64,000 nt of DNA from Nocardioides sp. QY071 (GCF_029961765.1 NZ_CP124681.1:3286001-3350000); one strand, 5' to 3'; positions 8,579 through 17,900 are shown, counted from the first letter of the stretch. The notes: generated by a model from the sequence alone, not told the origin. Program-made: numbers and translations.

Positions 8579-9045
8579 GCGTCACGCTCCAGCCAGAAGT
8601 AGTAGAGGTCGTCGATGCCGAAGGTCCCGGCGAGCTTGCCGTTCATGATGCCCATGACGGTGTCGGCGTCGACCTTCTTGAAGTGGTCGAGGACGGGCAT
8701 CTTGTCGTAGACCATCGTGGCCGTGACCTCGCCGCGGAAGCCGACGGGCCACAGTGACGCCTCGCCGCCGCCACCGGCCGCGAGGTTGGAGTAGAGCTCC
8801 CCGTTCTCGTCGCGACAGACCAGCGGGACCGCCTCGAGCGGGCTGTCGAAGCGCTTGCCGTGCCAGCGCACCTTCTCCAGCACGCTGCTGGCGACGTGCC
8901 CGGTGGCGAAGTCGCCGCCCCGCCAGGCACCGAGCATCTCCTCGACCTCCACGGTCGCGAGGTCGGCCCAGAGGGCGTCGAGGTCGGCGGGGTCCGCGTG
9001 CTCGGCGGCCCGGAGCTCGTCGAAGCGGGTTCTGATGTCCGTCAC
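8575..9045 (-). CDS. DUF4334 / GXWXG domain protein
   Basis: 156 residues from GTG 9045. The GXWXG motif appears as LGAWRGGDF (about 37-45), followed by the DUF4334 region rich in aromatic residues and ending in YYFWLERDA. The biochemical role of the family is not established. The stop overlaps the start of the alcohol dehydrogenase (GTGA), so the two were co-translated. That suggests work on the same alcohol or aldehyde substrate, but this is only context. Confidence 0.8.
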   Translation of the reverse strand: MTDIRTRFDELRAAEHADPADLDALWADLATVEVEEMLGAWRGGDFATGHVASSVLEKVRWHGKRFDSPLEAVPLVCRDENGELYSNLAAGGGGEASLWPVGFRGEVTATMVYDKMPVLDHFKKVDADTVMGIMNGKLAGTFGIDDLYYFWLERDA

Positions 9046-9086
9046 CCGGGCAATCTAGAACACGTTCCACTCTTGGCGCGAGTGGC

Positions 9087-10172
9087 TCAGCTCGACCAGG
9101 TGCGGGCGACCCTGGCCGCGAGCTCGCTCAGGGCACCCGACGGGTCGGCGAAGGCCCGCTCCTCGCCCACGGCGTCGACCAGGGAGTACGCCGCGTCCAT
9201 GCCGAGCGCGCGCATCTCCCGGGACCCGACGAGCACCTGGCCGGCCAGCGCCACGCACGGGCGCAGCGCGTCGGCTGCGATCGCGGCCACCCCGGCCGGG
9301 ACCTTGCCGGCGCGGCTGCTGAAGTCGAAGGCGCCCTCGCCGGTGATGACCAGGTCGGCGTCGCGGGCCTGGCGGGCCAGGCCGACCGCCTCGGCGACCA
9401 GCTCGATGCCGGAGACGCGGGTGCCGCCCAGCAGCATCAGCGCGAAGCCGAGCCCGCCGGCCGCACCGGCGCCGGGCTCGAGGGCCACCCGCCGGTCGGT
9501 CGCGGCCGCGAAGCTCTCGAGGAACCCGTCGAGCAGGACCTGGGTCTCTTCGTCGAGGCCCTTCTGGGGGCCGAAGGTCTTGCTCGCCCCGAACAGCCCG
9601 GTGAGCGGGTTGTCGACGTCGGTCGCCGCGATGATCTCGACGCCGTCGACCAGGCCGCGCGGGATGCTCAGGTCGACCCGGCTCACCCCGTCGAGGAAGA
9701 TCCCGCCGACGTCCAGCGCGACGTCCGCGTCCGCACCGAGCGCGGCGAGCAGGCCGGCTCCCCCGTCGTTGGTCCCCGAGCCACCCAGCCCGACCACCAC
9801 CCGGCGGGCGCCGGCGTTGACCGCCTCGAGGAGCAGGCGGCCGACGCCGACCGTCGTACCGAACTCGCCGAGCTTGCCGTCCGTCAGGTGGACGCCGCAG
9901 ACCTGGGCGCTCTCGACGTAGACGGTGTCGCCCACCTCGAGGATCGTGGCCGGGACCTCGTGGCCCTGCGGCGCCTCGCCGACGACGGCGAGCAGCTCGC
10001 CGCCGAGGGTCGCGTGCAGGACGTCGACGAACCCGGGCCCGCCGTCCGACATGGGGGCGAGCACGACCTCGTCGTCGGGCGCGTGCCGGCGCCAGCCGGC
10101 CGCGATGGCCTCGGCGGCCTCGACCGCCGTCAGGGTGCCCGCGAACTTGTCGGGGGCGACCAGGATCCGCAT
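9087..10172 (-). CDS. glxK: Glycerate kinase
   Basis: Phosphorylates D-glycerate with ATP, linking glyoxylate or serine breakdown to glycolysis; cytosolic. 361 residues from ATG 10172, a normal length for the GlxK/GarK family. Typical elements are MRILVAPDKFAGTLTA at the N-terminus, a glycine-rich GLGGSGTNDGG segment (about 130-140) and GEGAFDFSS (about 278-286). It sits near the erpA- and PfkB-like genes, matching the M. tuberculosis Rv2202c-Rv2205c order. A 41-nt gap follows it before the DUF4334 gene. Confidence 0.93.
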   Translation of the reverse strand: MRILVAPDKFAGTLTAVEAAEAIAAGWRRHAPDDEVVLAPMSDGGPGFVDVLHATLGGELLAVVGEAPQGHEVPATILEVGDTVYVESAQVCGVHLTDGKLGEFGTTVGVGRLLLEAVNAGARRVVVGLGGSGTNDGGAGLLAALGADADVALDVGGIFLDGVSRVDLSIPRGLVDGVEIIAATDVDNPLTGLFGASKTFGPQKGLDEETQVLLDGFLESFAAATDRRVALEPGAGAAGGLGFALMLLGGTRVSGIELVAEAVGLARQARDADLVITGEGAFDFSSRAGKVPAGVAAIAADALRPCVALAGQVLVGSREMRALGMDAAYSLVDAVGEERAFADPSGALSELAARVARTWSS

Positions 10173-10207
10173 GCGTCACATCATGGGGGACGTCTACGGT
10201 CACAGGT

Positions 10208-11080
10208 GTGCAAGACGTGCTGATCCGACCGATGACCGACGCCGACGTACCCCTGGCCGAGGGGATCAGCGACGACGCCTTCTTCGCCCTCGACGTCGCC
10301 AACCGGCTGCCCGCCGCGCCCCCGCCCGAGCGCCGCTCCGCCTCGCACAGCGCGGCCTGGGAGGCCCGTACCCGGGGCTTCCTGGCCTCCGACCCGGACG
10401 GATGCTGGGTCGCCGTTCAGGACGACGAGGTGGTCGGGTTCGCGACCAGCTTCCGCCGCGAGCGGGTCTGGTGCCTGGCGACCTTCGCGGTCCGGCCGGG
10501 CCTGCAGGGGGCCGGGATCGGCGCGCAGGTGCTCGACGCCGCGGTGGCGTACGGCGCCGACACGCCCCGCGGGATGCTCGCCGCCTCCGTCGACCCCCGG
10601 GCGCTGCGCCGCTACCACCTGGCCGGGTTCCGGTTGCACCCCCAGCTCGCCCTGCACGGCGCGGTCGACCGGTCGGTACTGCCGGCCCTGACCGGGGTGC
10701 GCGAGGGCGACGCCGACGACCTGGCCTGGATGGACGACCTGGACCGCGCCCACCGGGGCGGTCCGCACGGCACCGACCACGAGCGGCTGCTGGCCGCCGG
10801 CCGGCTGGTCGTGACGACCGACCGCTCGGGCTACGCCTACACGAACGGCCGGGTCATGGCGTTGCTCGCGGCCCGCGACGAGGACGCCGCGCGCACCCTG
10901 CTGTGGGAGTGCCTCGCGAGCGCCGAGGAGCGCTACGAGATCGCCCACGTGACGTCGGCGAACTACTGGGCGGTCGAGGTCGGCCTGACCGCCCGGCTGG
11001 ACCTGGTCGCCCGCGGCCACCTCGGCCTGCGCGGCATGGCCCCGCCCTCGCCGTACGTGCACCACGGTGCGCTGCTGTGA
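10208..11080 (+). CDS. Tandem GNAT-fold acetyltransferase
   Basis: 290 residues from GTG 10208; the GTG two bases upstream meets an early stop. The N-terminal half is a recognisable GNAT domain: acetyl-CoA motif A reads TFAVRPGLQGAGIGAQ (about 91-106). The C-terminal half, from about residue 160, looks like a second, degenerate GNAT repeat without a good CoA loop. Substrate is unknown. It is divergent from glycerate kinase by only 35 bases and no partner gene is adjacent. Confidence 0.82.
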   Translation: MQDVLIRPMTDADVPLAEGISDDAFFALDVANRLPAAPPPERRSASHSAAWEARTRGFLASDPDGCWVAVQDDEVVGFATSFRRERVWCLATFAVRPGLQGAGIGAQVLDAAVAYGADTPRGMLAASVDPRALRRYHLAGFRLHPQLALHGAVDRSVLPALTGVREGDADDLAWMDDLDRAHRGGPHGTDHERLLAAGRLVVTTDRSGYAYTNGRVMALLAARDEDAARTLLWECLASAEERYEIAHVTSANYWAVEVGLTARLDLVARGHLGLRGMAPPSPYVHHGALL

Positions 11081-11155
11081 CGGGCTTAGCCCGGATCCGG
11101 GCTTAGGATCGGACCGTTGGCGCGACCGTCCGGTCGCCCTCGGACAGGGAGCCCG

Positions 11156-11794
11156 ATGCCTCGCCGTGCGCACGACTTCCGCGGCCTGACTCCGCTGGGC
11201 CGGCTGAAGGTGCTGCGTGCCGTCCAGCACCGGCCCGGCAGCCTCCTGGCCGAGATCGCCGAGGCCACGGGGCTGCACGTCAACACCGCGCGGGACCACC
11301 TCGGCGTGCTCGAGGAGGAGGGCCTGGTCGCCCGTCACACGGTCGCGACGAAGCGGCGCGGACGCCCGCCGGTGGCCTTCGTCCCCGTGAGCGACACCAG
11401 CCAGAACCCCCGGGCGGCCCAGCGGGCCGCGGAGGCGGCCCAGCGGGGCGACCTGCTGCGCAAGCTCGCCCCGCACCCCGCTCACGGGGGGTCACTCGGC
11501 GAGGGGGCCGCCCACCAGCTCGACGTGCTCTACGAGCACCTCGACGACACCGGCCTCGAGCCGGTGGTCGACGTCGAGGACCTCACGATCGGGCTGACAC
11601 CCTGCCACTACGGCGACGTGAGCGCCGAGGAGCGGCCGATGGTGTGCTCGGTCCACACCCGGCTGGTCGAGTCGATGCTCGAGCAGGTCCCCGGCCCTCT
11701 GGAGCTGGGCACGCTCCAGCCGTTCGTCACGCCGCGGTCGTGCGTGGTCCGGCTGCGCCGTACCGATGCTGCCGGCAGCGCCGGCACCGACTGA
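11156..11794 (+). CDS. SufR-like winged-helix regulator, probable Fe-S sensor
   Basis: 212 residues from ATG 11156, which follows AGGGAG with good spacing. Residues 13-75 are an ArsR/DeoR-type winged helix with recognition helix near HVNTARDHLG and wing RRGRPP. The C-terminal part has Cys150, Cys164 and Cys196, a C-x13-C-x31-C spacing much like the Fe-S ligand pattern of actinobacterial SufR. The gene ends 12 bases from the 3' end of the convergent flavohemoglobin gene, which suggests a nitric-oxide- or redox-responsive regulator. No suf genes are present here. The cluster and target are inferred. Confidence 0.75.
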   Translation: MPRRAHDFRGLTPLGRLKVLRAVQHRPGSLLAEIAEATGLHVNTARDHLGVLEEEGLVARHTVATKRRGRPPVAFVPVSDTSQNPRAAQRAAEAAQRGDLLRKLAPHPAHGGSLGEGAAHQLDVLYEHLDDTGLEPVVDVEDLTIGLTPCHYGDVSAEERPMVCSVHTRLVESMLEQVPGPLELGTLQPFVTPRSCVVRLRRTDAAGSAGTD

Positions 11795-11806
11795 GGTCCC
11801 GGCGGG

Positions 11807-13015
11807 TCAGGCCGGCTGCTGCACCCACAGGTCGGGCCCGAACACCTCGTAGTGGATGTTGCCCGACTGCACGCCCTGACCGATCAGCGTGCGGCGAGCC
11901 TCCTGCATGAACGGGATCGGGCCGCACATCACCACCTGCGCCTGCTCCGGGATCTCCACGTCCGACAGGTCCATGCGGCCCGCCCGCGCCGGGTGCAGCG
12001 TGGGCGCGGAGTCGGCGCGCTCCTCGTACCAGTTCTGTGCCCGGGCGTCCGCCATCGCCAGCACCCTGCGCCGCAGCTCGACGTAGAGGGTGTGGTCGTC
12101 GTGGGACCGGTCGGCGTGGAACAGCCGCACCGTCCGGGCCGGCTGCCGACGGGACAGGTCCGCCATGATCGCCAGCACCGGCGTGATGCCGATTCCCGCG
12201 GACACCAGCACCAGGGGGACCTCGGACTCGTCGAGCACCACGTCCCCGCACGGCTGGGAGACGTCGAGGACGGCGCCCGGGACTGCGTGCTCGCGCAGCC
12301 AGCCGGACACCTGGCCGTCGGGGGCGCCGTCGGTGCCGCGCATCCGCTTGACGGTCACCCGCAGCGAGTCGTTGCCGGGGCCGGAGGAGATCGTGTACTG
12401 CCGCGGCTGGCGGGTGCCGTCCGGCAGGTCCACGGCGATCGCGACGTACTGGCCCGTGCGGTGCGGGAGGACCTCGCCGTCGAGGGGGACCAGCACGAGC
12501 GAGAACACGTCCTCGGACTCCTCGACCCGCTCGGCGACCCGGTGCGGGCGCCACGGGTGGGCCGGGTCGGTGCCGTGGCCGGCGTACAGGCGGGCCTCCT
12601 CGGCGATCAGGGCGGTGGCGAAGAGCCAGTACACCTCGTCCCACGCGGCGGCCACCTCCGGCGTGACCGCCTCGCCCAGCACGGTCTTGACGGCTTTGAG
12701 CAGGTGGTGCCCGACGATCGTGTACTGGGCCGCATGGATGCCCAGGGAGACGTGCTTGTGGGCGATGCGACGCAGCACCGGACCGAAATCGGGTGCGTCC
12801 GGGTCGATGAGATGGACGGCGAAGGCGACGACCGACGCGGCGAGCGCCTTCGGCTGCTCGCCGACCGCCTGGTTCGCCCGGTTGAACACGTCGAGCAGCT
12901 CCGGGTGGGCGGCGAACATGTCCGGGTAGAAGACGCCGGTGATCGCCTCGGCGTGCTCGGCCACGACGCCCGCGGTGGCGGCGACGACGGCTTCGGACTC
13001 GGTGGACAGCTTCAT
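11807..13015 (-). CDS. hmp: Flavohemoglobin, nitric oxide dioxygenase
   Basis: Oxidises NO to nitrate using O2 and NAD(P)H; cytosolic. 402 residues from ATG 13015, with AAGGGG six bases upstream. The globin domain (1-about 140) has the proximal heme histidine in RIAHKHVSLG (about 80-90). The FAD domain shows RQYTISS (about 202-208) and the NAD domain GIGITPV (about 270-276), ending in MCGPIPFM and YEVFGPDLW. All three domains are complete. It faces a SufR-like regulator and is divergent from nadA; no operator is evident in the 142-bp gap between hmp and nadA. Confidence 0.95.
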   Translation of the reverse strand: MKLSTESEAVVAATAGVVAEHAEAITGVFYPDMFAAHPELLDVFNRANQAVGEQPKALAASVVAFAVHLIDPDAPDFGPVLRRIAHKHVSLGIHAAQYTIVGHHLLKAVKTVLGEAVTPEVAAAWDEVYWLFATALIAEEARLYAGHGTDPAHPWRPHRVAERVEESEDVFSLVLVPLDGEVLPHRTGQYVAIAVDLPDGTRQPRQYTISSGPGNDSLRVTVKRMRGTDGAPDGQVSGWLREHAVPGAVLDVSQPCGDVVLDESEVPLVLVSAGIGITPVLAIMADLSRRQPARTVRLFHADRSHDDHTLYVELRRRVLAMADARAQNWYEERADSAPTLHPARAGRMDLSDVEIPEQAQVVMCGPIPFMQEARRTLIGQGVQSGNIHYEVFGPDLWVQQPA

Positions 13016-13157
13016 GGGGACCCCTTGGTGAGGCTGGGTGGTGGACGAACACCTGATCCTGTCCGTGGCCGGCGGGACGCCGATCCCTCTTCGGCCGTGA
13101 CTATTCGCGGGGCTGGCCGGGGAACGGCGGGATCCGCGGCCAAACTAGGATGACTCC

Positions 13158-14333
13158 ATGACCACCGTTGACCTCCCGCTGCTGCCGCTGGGCCGTGGCA
13201 CGGACGCGCTCTCCGAACGCGGCGTCGACTGCCCCGGCGACCTGCCGGCGCCCTCCGACCCGGACCTGGTGGCGCGCGCCCGCGCGGCCAAGGAGAAGCT
13301 CGGCGACCGGCTGTTCGTGCTCGGGCACCACTACCAGCGCGACGAGGTCATCCAGTTCGCCGACGTCACCGGCGACTCCTTCAAGCTCGCCCGTGACGCG
13401 GCGGCCCGCCCCGACGCGGAGTACATCGTCTTCTGCGGCGTGCACTTCATGGCCGAGTCCGCCGACATCCTCACCGGCCCCGGCCAGAAGGTGATCCTCC
13501 CCGACCTCGCCGCCGGCTGCTCGATGGCCGACATGGCGCGGATCGCCCAGGTCGAGCGGGCCTGGGAGGCGCTGGCCGCCGCTGGCGTCCAGGACGTCGT
13601 CGTGCCGGTCACCTACATGAACTCCAGCGCCGACATCAAGGCGTTCTGCGGCCGCAACGGCGGTGTCGTGTGCACCTCGTCCAACGCGGAGGTCGCCCTC
13701 GACTGGGCGTTCCAGCAGAAGGGCCCCGACACGAAGGTGCTGTTCCTCCCCGACCAGCACCTCGGCCGCAACACCGCGGTCCTGCAGCTCGGGTACTCCC
13801 TCGACGAGTGTGTCGTGTGGAACCCGCTGATGCCCAACGGCGGCCTGACCGCCGAGGAGCTCGCGGGCGCCCGGATGATCCTGTGGAAGGGCCACTGCTC
13901 GGTCCACGGCCGGTTCTCCGCCGACGTGGTCGACGAGCTGCGCGCGAAGGTGCCGGACCTCAACGTCCTGGTCCACCCCGAGTGCCAGCACGAGGTCGTG
14001 CTCAAGGCCGACCTGGTCGGCTCGACCGAGTTCATCATCAAGACCATCGAGGCCGCGCCTGCCGGCTCGAGCTGGGCGATCGGCACCGAGCTCAACCTGG
14101 TGCAGCGCCTGGCCAACGCGCACCCGGACAAGAACATCATGTTCCTGGACCGCAACGTCTGCTACTGCTCGACGATGAACCGGATCGACCTGCCCCACTT
14201 CGTGTGGGCGCTGGAGAACCTCGTCGAGGGCGTCGTCGTCAACCAGATCGAGGTCGACCCGCAGACCGAGGCCGACGCGCTGGCCGCCCTCCAGCGGATG
14301 CTGGACCTGCCCGGGAAGTCCCACCGTGACTGA
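13158..14333 (+). CDS. nadA: Quinolinate synthase A
   Basis: Condenses iminoaspartate with dihydroxyacetone phosphate to quinolinate in NAD synthesis, using a [4Fe-4S] cluster. 391 residues from ATG 13158. Conserved segments are [10 protein letters not shown] (about 55-64), the cluster cysteines Cys121 (AAGCSMADM), Cys247 (GHCSVH) and Cys335/Cys337 ([10 protein letters not shown]), and HPECQHEV. nadB and nadC do not follow, so the pathway is split in this genome. The last eight bases overlap the next gene. Confidence 0.96.
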   Translation: MTTVDLPLLPLGRGTDALSERGVDCPGDLPAPSDPDLVARARAAKEKLGDRLFVLGHHYQRDEVIQFADVTGDSFKLARDAAARPDAEYIVFCGVHFMAESADILTGPGQKVILPDLAAGCSMADMARIAQVERAWEALAAAGVQDVVVPVTYMNSSADIKAFCGRNGGVVCTSSNAEVALDWAFQQKGPDTKVLFLPDQHLGRNTAVLQLGYSLDECVVWNPLMPNGGLTAEELAGARMILWKGHCSVHGRFSADVVDELRAKVPDLNVLVHPECQHEVVLKADLVGSTEFIIKTIEAAPAGSSWAIGTELNLVQRLANAHPDKNIMFLDRNVCYCSTMNRIDLPHFVWALENLVEGVVVNQIEVDPQTEADALAALQRMLDLPGKSHRD

Positions 14334-14694
14334 CGCCCTCCCGCCGTGCCCGGAGTGCTCGAGCGCGTACACCTACGAGATGGGCGACCTGCTGGTCTGC
14401 CCCGAGTGCGCCCACGAGTGGTCGCCCGCCGAGGCCGCGGCGGCCGCTGACGAGGCGGCGGCCGCGGGCGTCGTACGCGATGCCAACGGGAACGCCCTCG
14501 CCGACGGCGACGACGTCATCGTGGTCAAGGACCTGCCGGTCAAGGGCGCGCCGAAGCCGATCAAGTCCGGCACCAAGGTCCGCAACATCCGCCTCGTCGC
14601 CCCCGACATCCGGGTCGGCGACCACGACATCGACTGCAAGGTCGACGGGTTCGGCCCGATGCAGCTCAAGTCCAGCCTGGTCCGGAAGGCCTGA
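14326..14694 (+). CDS. PhnA/YjdM-like zinc-ribbon protein
   Basis: 122 residues from GTG 14326, starting inside the nadA 3' end. The N-terminal zinc ribbon reads C8-x2-C11 and C25-x2-C28 (PPCPECSSA and [10 protein letters not shown]). The rest is the compact PhnA C-terminal beta domain with [17 protein letters not shown]. Despite the PhnA name, a role in phosphonate use is not established for this short family. The overlap with nadA implies joint translation, without an obvious functional link. Confidence 0.88.
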   Translation: MTDALPPCPECSSAYTYEMGDLLVCPECAHEWSPAEAAAAADEAAAAGVVRDANGNALADGDDVIVVKDLPVKGAPKPIKSGTKVRNIRLVAPDIRVGDHDIDCKVDGFGPMQLKSSLVRKA

Positions 14695-14696
14695 TC

Positions 14697-15290
14697 GTGT
14701 TCAAGCGCACCAAGTCCCCCGCCGCCCCCGAGCCCGCACCGGACGGTGAGGGCAAGGTCGGCGGAAAGGGCCGCCCGACGCCGACGCGCAAGGAGGCCGA
14801 GGCCGCCGCCAAGGCGCGCGCCAAGGCACCCACCGACCGCCGCGACGCCTCGCGTCGCCAGCGGGAGTACCGCGCCGAGGAGAGCCGCAAGATCCGCCAG
14901 GGCATGAAGAGCGGCGACGAGCGCTACTTCCTGCCCCGCGACAAGGGCCGGGTGCGCCGCTTCATCCGCGACTACGTCGACCGCCGCTTCTCCATCGTCG
15001 AGATGGTCATCCCGTTGATGATCATCGGCCTGATGCTCGGCTACACCGGCAACTCGGCGCTCGTGCAGGCCTCCAGCATGGTCCTGCTCGCCACCGTGCT
15101 GTTCGTCGTGACCGACATGCTCGTCCTCCGCTTCCGGCTGCGCCGCGAGCTGCGCACCCGCTTCCCCGACGAGCCGCTCAAGGGCACGACCTACTACGCG
15201 CTGACCCGGTCGATGCAGATGAAGTTCATGCGCCTGCCCAAGGCCCGCGTCAAGATCGGGCAGCCGCTGCCCGAGGACTACGACAAGTAG
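14697..15290 (+). CDS. DUF3043 membrane protein
   Basis: 197 residues from GTG 14697, two bases after the previous stop. The N-terminal 90 residues are highly basic and Lys/Arg/Ala rich. Two transmembrane helices (about 100-121 and 124-144) follow, then a basic cytosolic tail. This layout and the FLPRDKGRVRRFIRDYVDRR segment match actinobacterial DUF3043. The positive tail suggests contact with nucleic acid or the membrane surface; function unknown. Confidence 0.83.
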   Translation: MFKRTKSPAAPEPAPDGEGKVGGKGRPTPTRKEAEAAAKARAKAPTDRRDASRRQREYRAEESRKIRQGMKSGDERYFLPRDKGRVRRFIRDYVDRRFSIVEMVIPLMIIGLMLGYTGNSALVQASSMVLLATVLFVVTDMLVLRFRLRRELRTRFPDEPLKGTTYYALTRSMQMKFMRLPKARVKIGQPLPEDYDK

Positions 15291-15318
15291 CACCAAGCAT
15301 GCGCTAGGTTTCAGGCGC

Positions 15319-15975
15319 ATGAAGGTCATCGCCGCGCTGCACGGCCCCGGCCCCGCCCTGCTCAAGCCCGCGTTCCGCGCGGAGGTCGCCGCGACCGGCG
15401 CCACCCGCCTGCAGGTCAACGTCGACGACGACGAGGTCGCGCCGGCGATGAGGTTCGGCCCCGGTACGCCGATCACGGCCGTGGTGACGGCGTGGACGGA
15501 CCGCGACCCCGCGCCCCTTCTCGACGTCGTACGACGCCACGACCCGGACGTGCACGCGTGGTCGGTGGACGAGCGCGAGCCGCTGGTCCCGCCCGCGGTG
15601 GCCGACGGCGCACGCACCGACGCGCTGGCGAACCTGGCGTTCCTGCGCCGCCCGGCGGCGATGCCGCACGCTGCCTGGCTCGCCGACTGGCTGGACCGCC
15701 ACACGCAGGTAGCGATCGACACGCAGGGCACCTTCGGCTACGTCCAGAACCCGGTCGTTGCGCACCTCACCGACGGCGGACGCGACGTGGCCGGCATCGT
15801 CGAGGAGCTGTTCCCCATGGCGGCGATGGCCGACCAGCACGCGTTCTACGGCAGCGGTGGCGACGACGAGGAACTCCAGCGCCGGTTCACGATGCTGATG
15901 GACAGCTGCGCCCGGTTCGGCGCCGCCGAGGGTCTCGACCTGGTTCCGACGAGCCGCTACCGCTTCACGCTGTAG
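15319..15975 (+). CDS. Unrecognised 218-residue protein, possibly EthD-like
   Basis: Soluble protein from ATG 15319 without signal peptide or membrane helix. The C-terminal half, with MPHAAWLADWLDRHTQ (about 116-131) and FGYVQNPVVAHL, resembles EthD-type dimeric alpha/beta-barrel proteins; the N-terminal half could be a second related module. No catalytic motif can be assigned. It is the last of four same-strand genes starting at nadA and is followed by a palindromic intergenic region. Confidence 0.6.
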   Translation: MKVIAALHGPGPALLKPAFRAEVAATGATRLQVNVDDDEVAPAMRFGPGTPITAVVTAWTDRDPAPLLDVVRRHDPDVHAWSVDEREPLVPPAVADGARTDALANLAFLRRPAAMPHAAWLADWLDRHTQVAIDTQGTFGYVQNPVVAHLTDGGRDVAGIVEELFPMAAMADQHAFYGSGGDDEELQRRFTMLMDSCARFGAAEGLDLVPTSRYRFTL

Positions 15976-16040
15976 GAACGACCCCATCCCTGACGGCAGG
16001 CCGAGATCGCTCCGCGCGTGCCGTGCGGTAGCCGGAGGTC

Positions 16041-16128
16041 GTCGCGCCGCCCGCCGCTTCTGCACGGAGGAGCGAGCGAGGAACGAGCGAGCGGGGGAGG
16101 AAGAAGCGGCGTTGGCAGGCGGCGCGAC
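16041..16128. repeat. Imperfect inverted repeat between convergent genes
   Basis: 16041-16061 pairs with 16102-16128 apart from a six-base insertion in the right arm. The 40-nt loop is purine-rich and repeats GAGCGAGC. It fills the gap between the 218-residue gene and the aldo/keto reductase stop (16154). No T-tract. A smaller palindrome, 16131-16145, lies closer to the reductase. Confidence 0.65.
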
Positions 16129-16153
16129 ATGCGCGCGAAGCGCGCCAGGCAGC

Positions 16154-17164
16154 TCAGCCCAGGATCTCCGAGCGCCGCGGCGAGCGGGTCAGCGCCGGGT
16201 CGGAGGTGACGACGCCGTCGAGCGCCCCGTCGATCGCTGCCAGGGTGTCGGCGTCGAGCGTGATCCCGGCGGCCTTGACGTTCTCGGTGACCTGCTCGGG
16301 CCGGCTGGCGCCGATGATCGCGGCCGAGACGTTGTCGTTCTGCAGCACCCAGGCGACGGCGAGCTGGGCCAGGGACAGGCCGGCGGCGTCGGCGATCGGC
16401 TGCAGCAGCTGGACCCGCTCGAGCACGTCGTCGCGCAGCCAGCGGCTGATGTCGTTGGCGCCGCCCTTCTCGTCGGTGGCCCGGGAGCCGGCGGGCGGCG
16501 CCTGGCCGGGACGGTACTTGCCGGTCAGCACGCCCTGGGCGATGGGCGACCAGACGATCTGGCCGATGCCGAGCTCGCGGCAGGTCGGGACGACCTCGCT
16601 CTCGATGACCCGCCAGAGCATGGAGTACTGCGGCTGGTTGGAGACCAGCGGCACCCGCAGCTCGCGGGCCAGCTCGGCGGCCGACCGGATCTCCTCGGCC
16701 CGCCACTCCGAGACGCCGATGTAGAGCGCCTTGCCCGACCGTACGACGTCCGCGAACGCCACCATGGTCTCCTCGAGCGGCGTCTCGTGGTCGTAGCGGT
16801 GGGCCTGGTAGAGGTCGACGTAGTCGGTGCCGAGCCGGCGCAGCGAGCCGTCGATCGACTCCAGGATGTGCTTGCGGGACAGCCCGTGGTCGTTGTGCTT
16901 GCCGGGCCCGGTCGGCCAGAAGACCTTGGTGAAGATCTCCAGGCCCTCGCGCCGCTCGCCGGCCAGCGCCCGGCCGAGCACGGTCTCGGCGGCGGTGTTG
17001 GCGTAGACGTCGGCGGTGTCGAAGGTGGTGATCCCCTCGTCGAGCGCGCGGCGCACGCAGGCCAGCGCGCCGTCCTCCTCGACCTGGGAGCCGTGGGTGA
17101 TCCAGTTGCCGTAGGCGATGGCCGAGATGCGGAGGCCACTCGCCCCGAGGTTGCGAATCTCCAT
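16154..17164 (-). CDS. Aldo/keto reductase
   Basis: NADPH-dependent (beta/alpha)8 barrel oxidoreductase, 336 residues from ATG 17164. Catalytic tetrad: Asp in FDTADVYANT (about 48-57, with the Tyr), Lys in FTKVFW (about 85-90) and His in YQAHRYDHE (about 119-127). The C-terminal cofactor part has IIGASRPEQV (about 293-302). It resembles the KvBeta/YghZ type that reduces varied carbonyls. Substrate unknown; it stands alone between two palindromic repeats. Confidence 0.9.
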   Translation of the reverse strand: MEIRNLGASGLRISAIAYGNWITHGSQVEEDGALACVRRALDEGITTFDTADVYANTAAETVLGRALAGERREGLEIFTKVFWPTGPGKHNDHGLSRKHILESIDGSLRRLGTDYVDLYQAHRYDHETPLEETMVAFADVVRSGKALYIGVSEWRAEEIRSAAELARELRVPLVSNQPQYSMLWRVIESEVVPTCRELGIGQIVWSPIAQGVLTGKYRPGQAPPAGSRATDEKGGANDISRWLRDDVLERVQLLQPIADAAGLSLAQLAVAWVLQNDNVSAAIIGASRPEQVTENVKAAGITLDADTLAAIDGALDGVVTSDPALTRSPRRSEILG

Positions 17165-17182
17165 GCCCCGACCATAGGGCGC

Positions 17183-17330
17183 GGCTCCTCATCCCGCGCC
17201 TGCTGCGCGGACTTTCGGACTCGATCTGGCTGCGTTGGCGTCGCTCGAAGGGCGATCCAGCACGTCATCGCTCCGCCGCCTTGCCAGATCGGCCCGAAAG
17301 CCCGCTCGCGACGGCGCGGGACAAGGAGCC
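17183..17330. repeat. Long inverted-repeat element, copy A (52-nt core shared with 43305-43356)
   Basis: Arms 17183-17230 and 17283-17330 (48 nt each) are reverse complements at roughly four in five positions. The 52-nt centre (17231-17282) matches the reverse complement of 43305-43356 at 44 of 52 positions. It lies between divergent genes, so it cannot serve simply as a terminator. The 214-base gap holds no gene. Confidence 0.8.
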
Positions 17331-17378
17331 ACACCCTAGTCGCCGATGCCACACCCCCGCCCTGACAGGATGGCCGGC

Positions 17379-17897
17379 ATGGTCGTTGCTGACGTCTCCG
17401 TACGGGTCGCCTGGCCGGCCGACGCCACCGGGATCGCGGCGGTCCAGCTGCGCGCCTGGCAGGAGCGGTACGACGCCGGCCCGGCCCTCGACGTCCCCAC
17501 CCTCACCGAGGCGTGGCGCCAGTCCCTCTCCCGGCCCCCGGAGGCCCGGCACCGCGCCCTCGTGGCGCTCGCCGGCGACCAGGTCGTCGGGTTCGCGCTG
17601 ACCGGCCCGAACGCCGATCCCGACGCCGATCCGGCCGCCGACGGTGAGATGGCCGAGTTCACCGTGAGTCCGGACGCCACCCGCGCCGGGCACGGCTCGC
17701 GACTGCTGCAGGCCTGCGCCGACACCCTGGCCGCCGACGGCTTCGCACGTGCCGTGTGCTGGCTGGACGCGACCGACGACGTGCTGCGGGCCTTCTTGAC
17801 CAGTGCCGGCTGGGAGGCGGACGGCGCGAGCCGCGAGCTCGCCGACGAGTCCGGTACGACGCTCAAGCAGGTCCGGCTGCACACCGGTCTCGCATAG
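17379..17897 (+). CDS. GNAT-family N-acetyltransferase
   Basis: 172 residues from ATG 17379, nine bases after AGGA; in-frame ATGs at 17346 and 17370 are less well placed. The GNAT core is clear: the acetyl-CoA loop is SPDATRAGHGSRLLQ (about 95-109) and the C-terminal strand holds RAFLTSAGWEADG. Substrate unknown. Three bases separate its stop from azlC, so it may be co-transcribed with the exporter genes. Confidence 0.83.
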   Translation: MVVADVSVRVAWPADATGIAAVQLRAWQERYDAGPALDVPTLTEAWRQSLSRPPEARHRALVALAGDQVVGFALTGPNADPDADPAADGEMAEFTVSPDATRAGHGSRLLQACADTLAADGFARAVCWLDATDDVLRAFLTSAGWEADGASRELADESGTTLKQVRLHTGLA

Positions 17898-17900
17898 CCC

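Noticed and set aside
13016..13157. NAD or NO operator in the hmp-nadA gap
   Set aside because: No convincing palindrome or known operator consensus in these 142 bases.
17183..17330. Insertion sequence or phage attachment site
   Set aside because: No transposase or integrase nearby and no target-site duplication I can recognise; kept only as a palindromic repeat.
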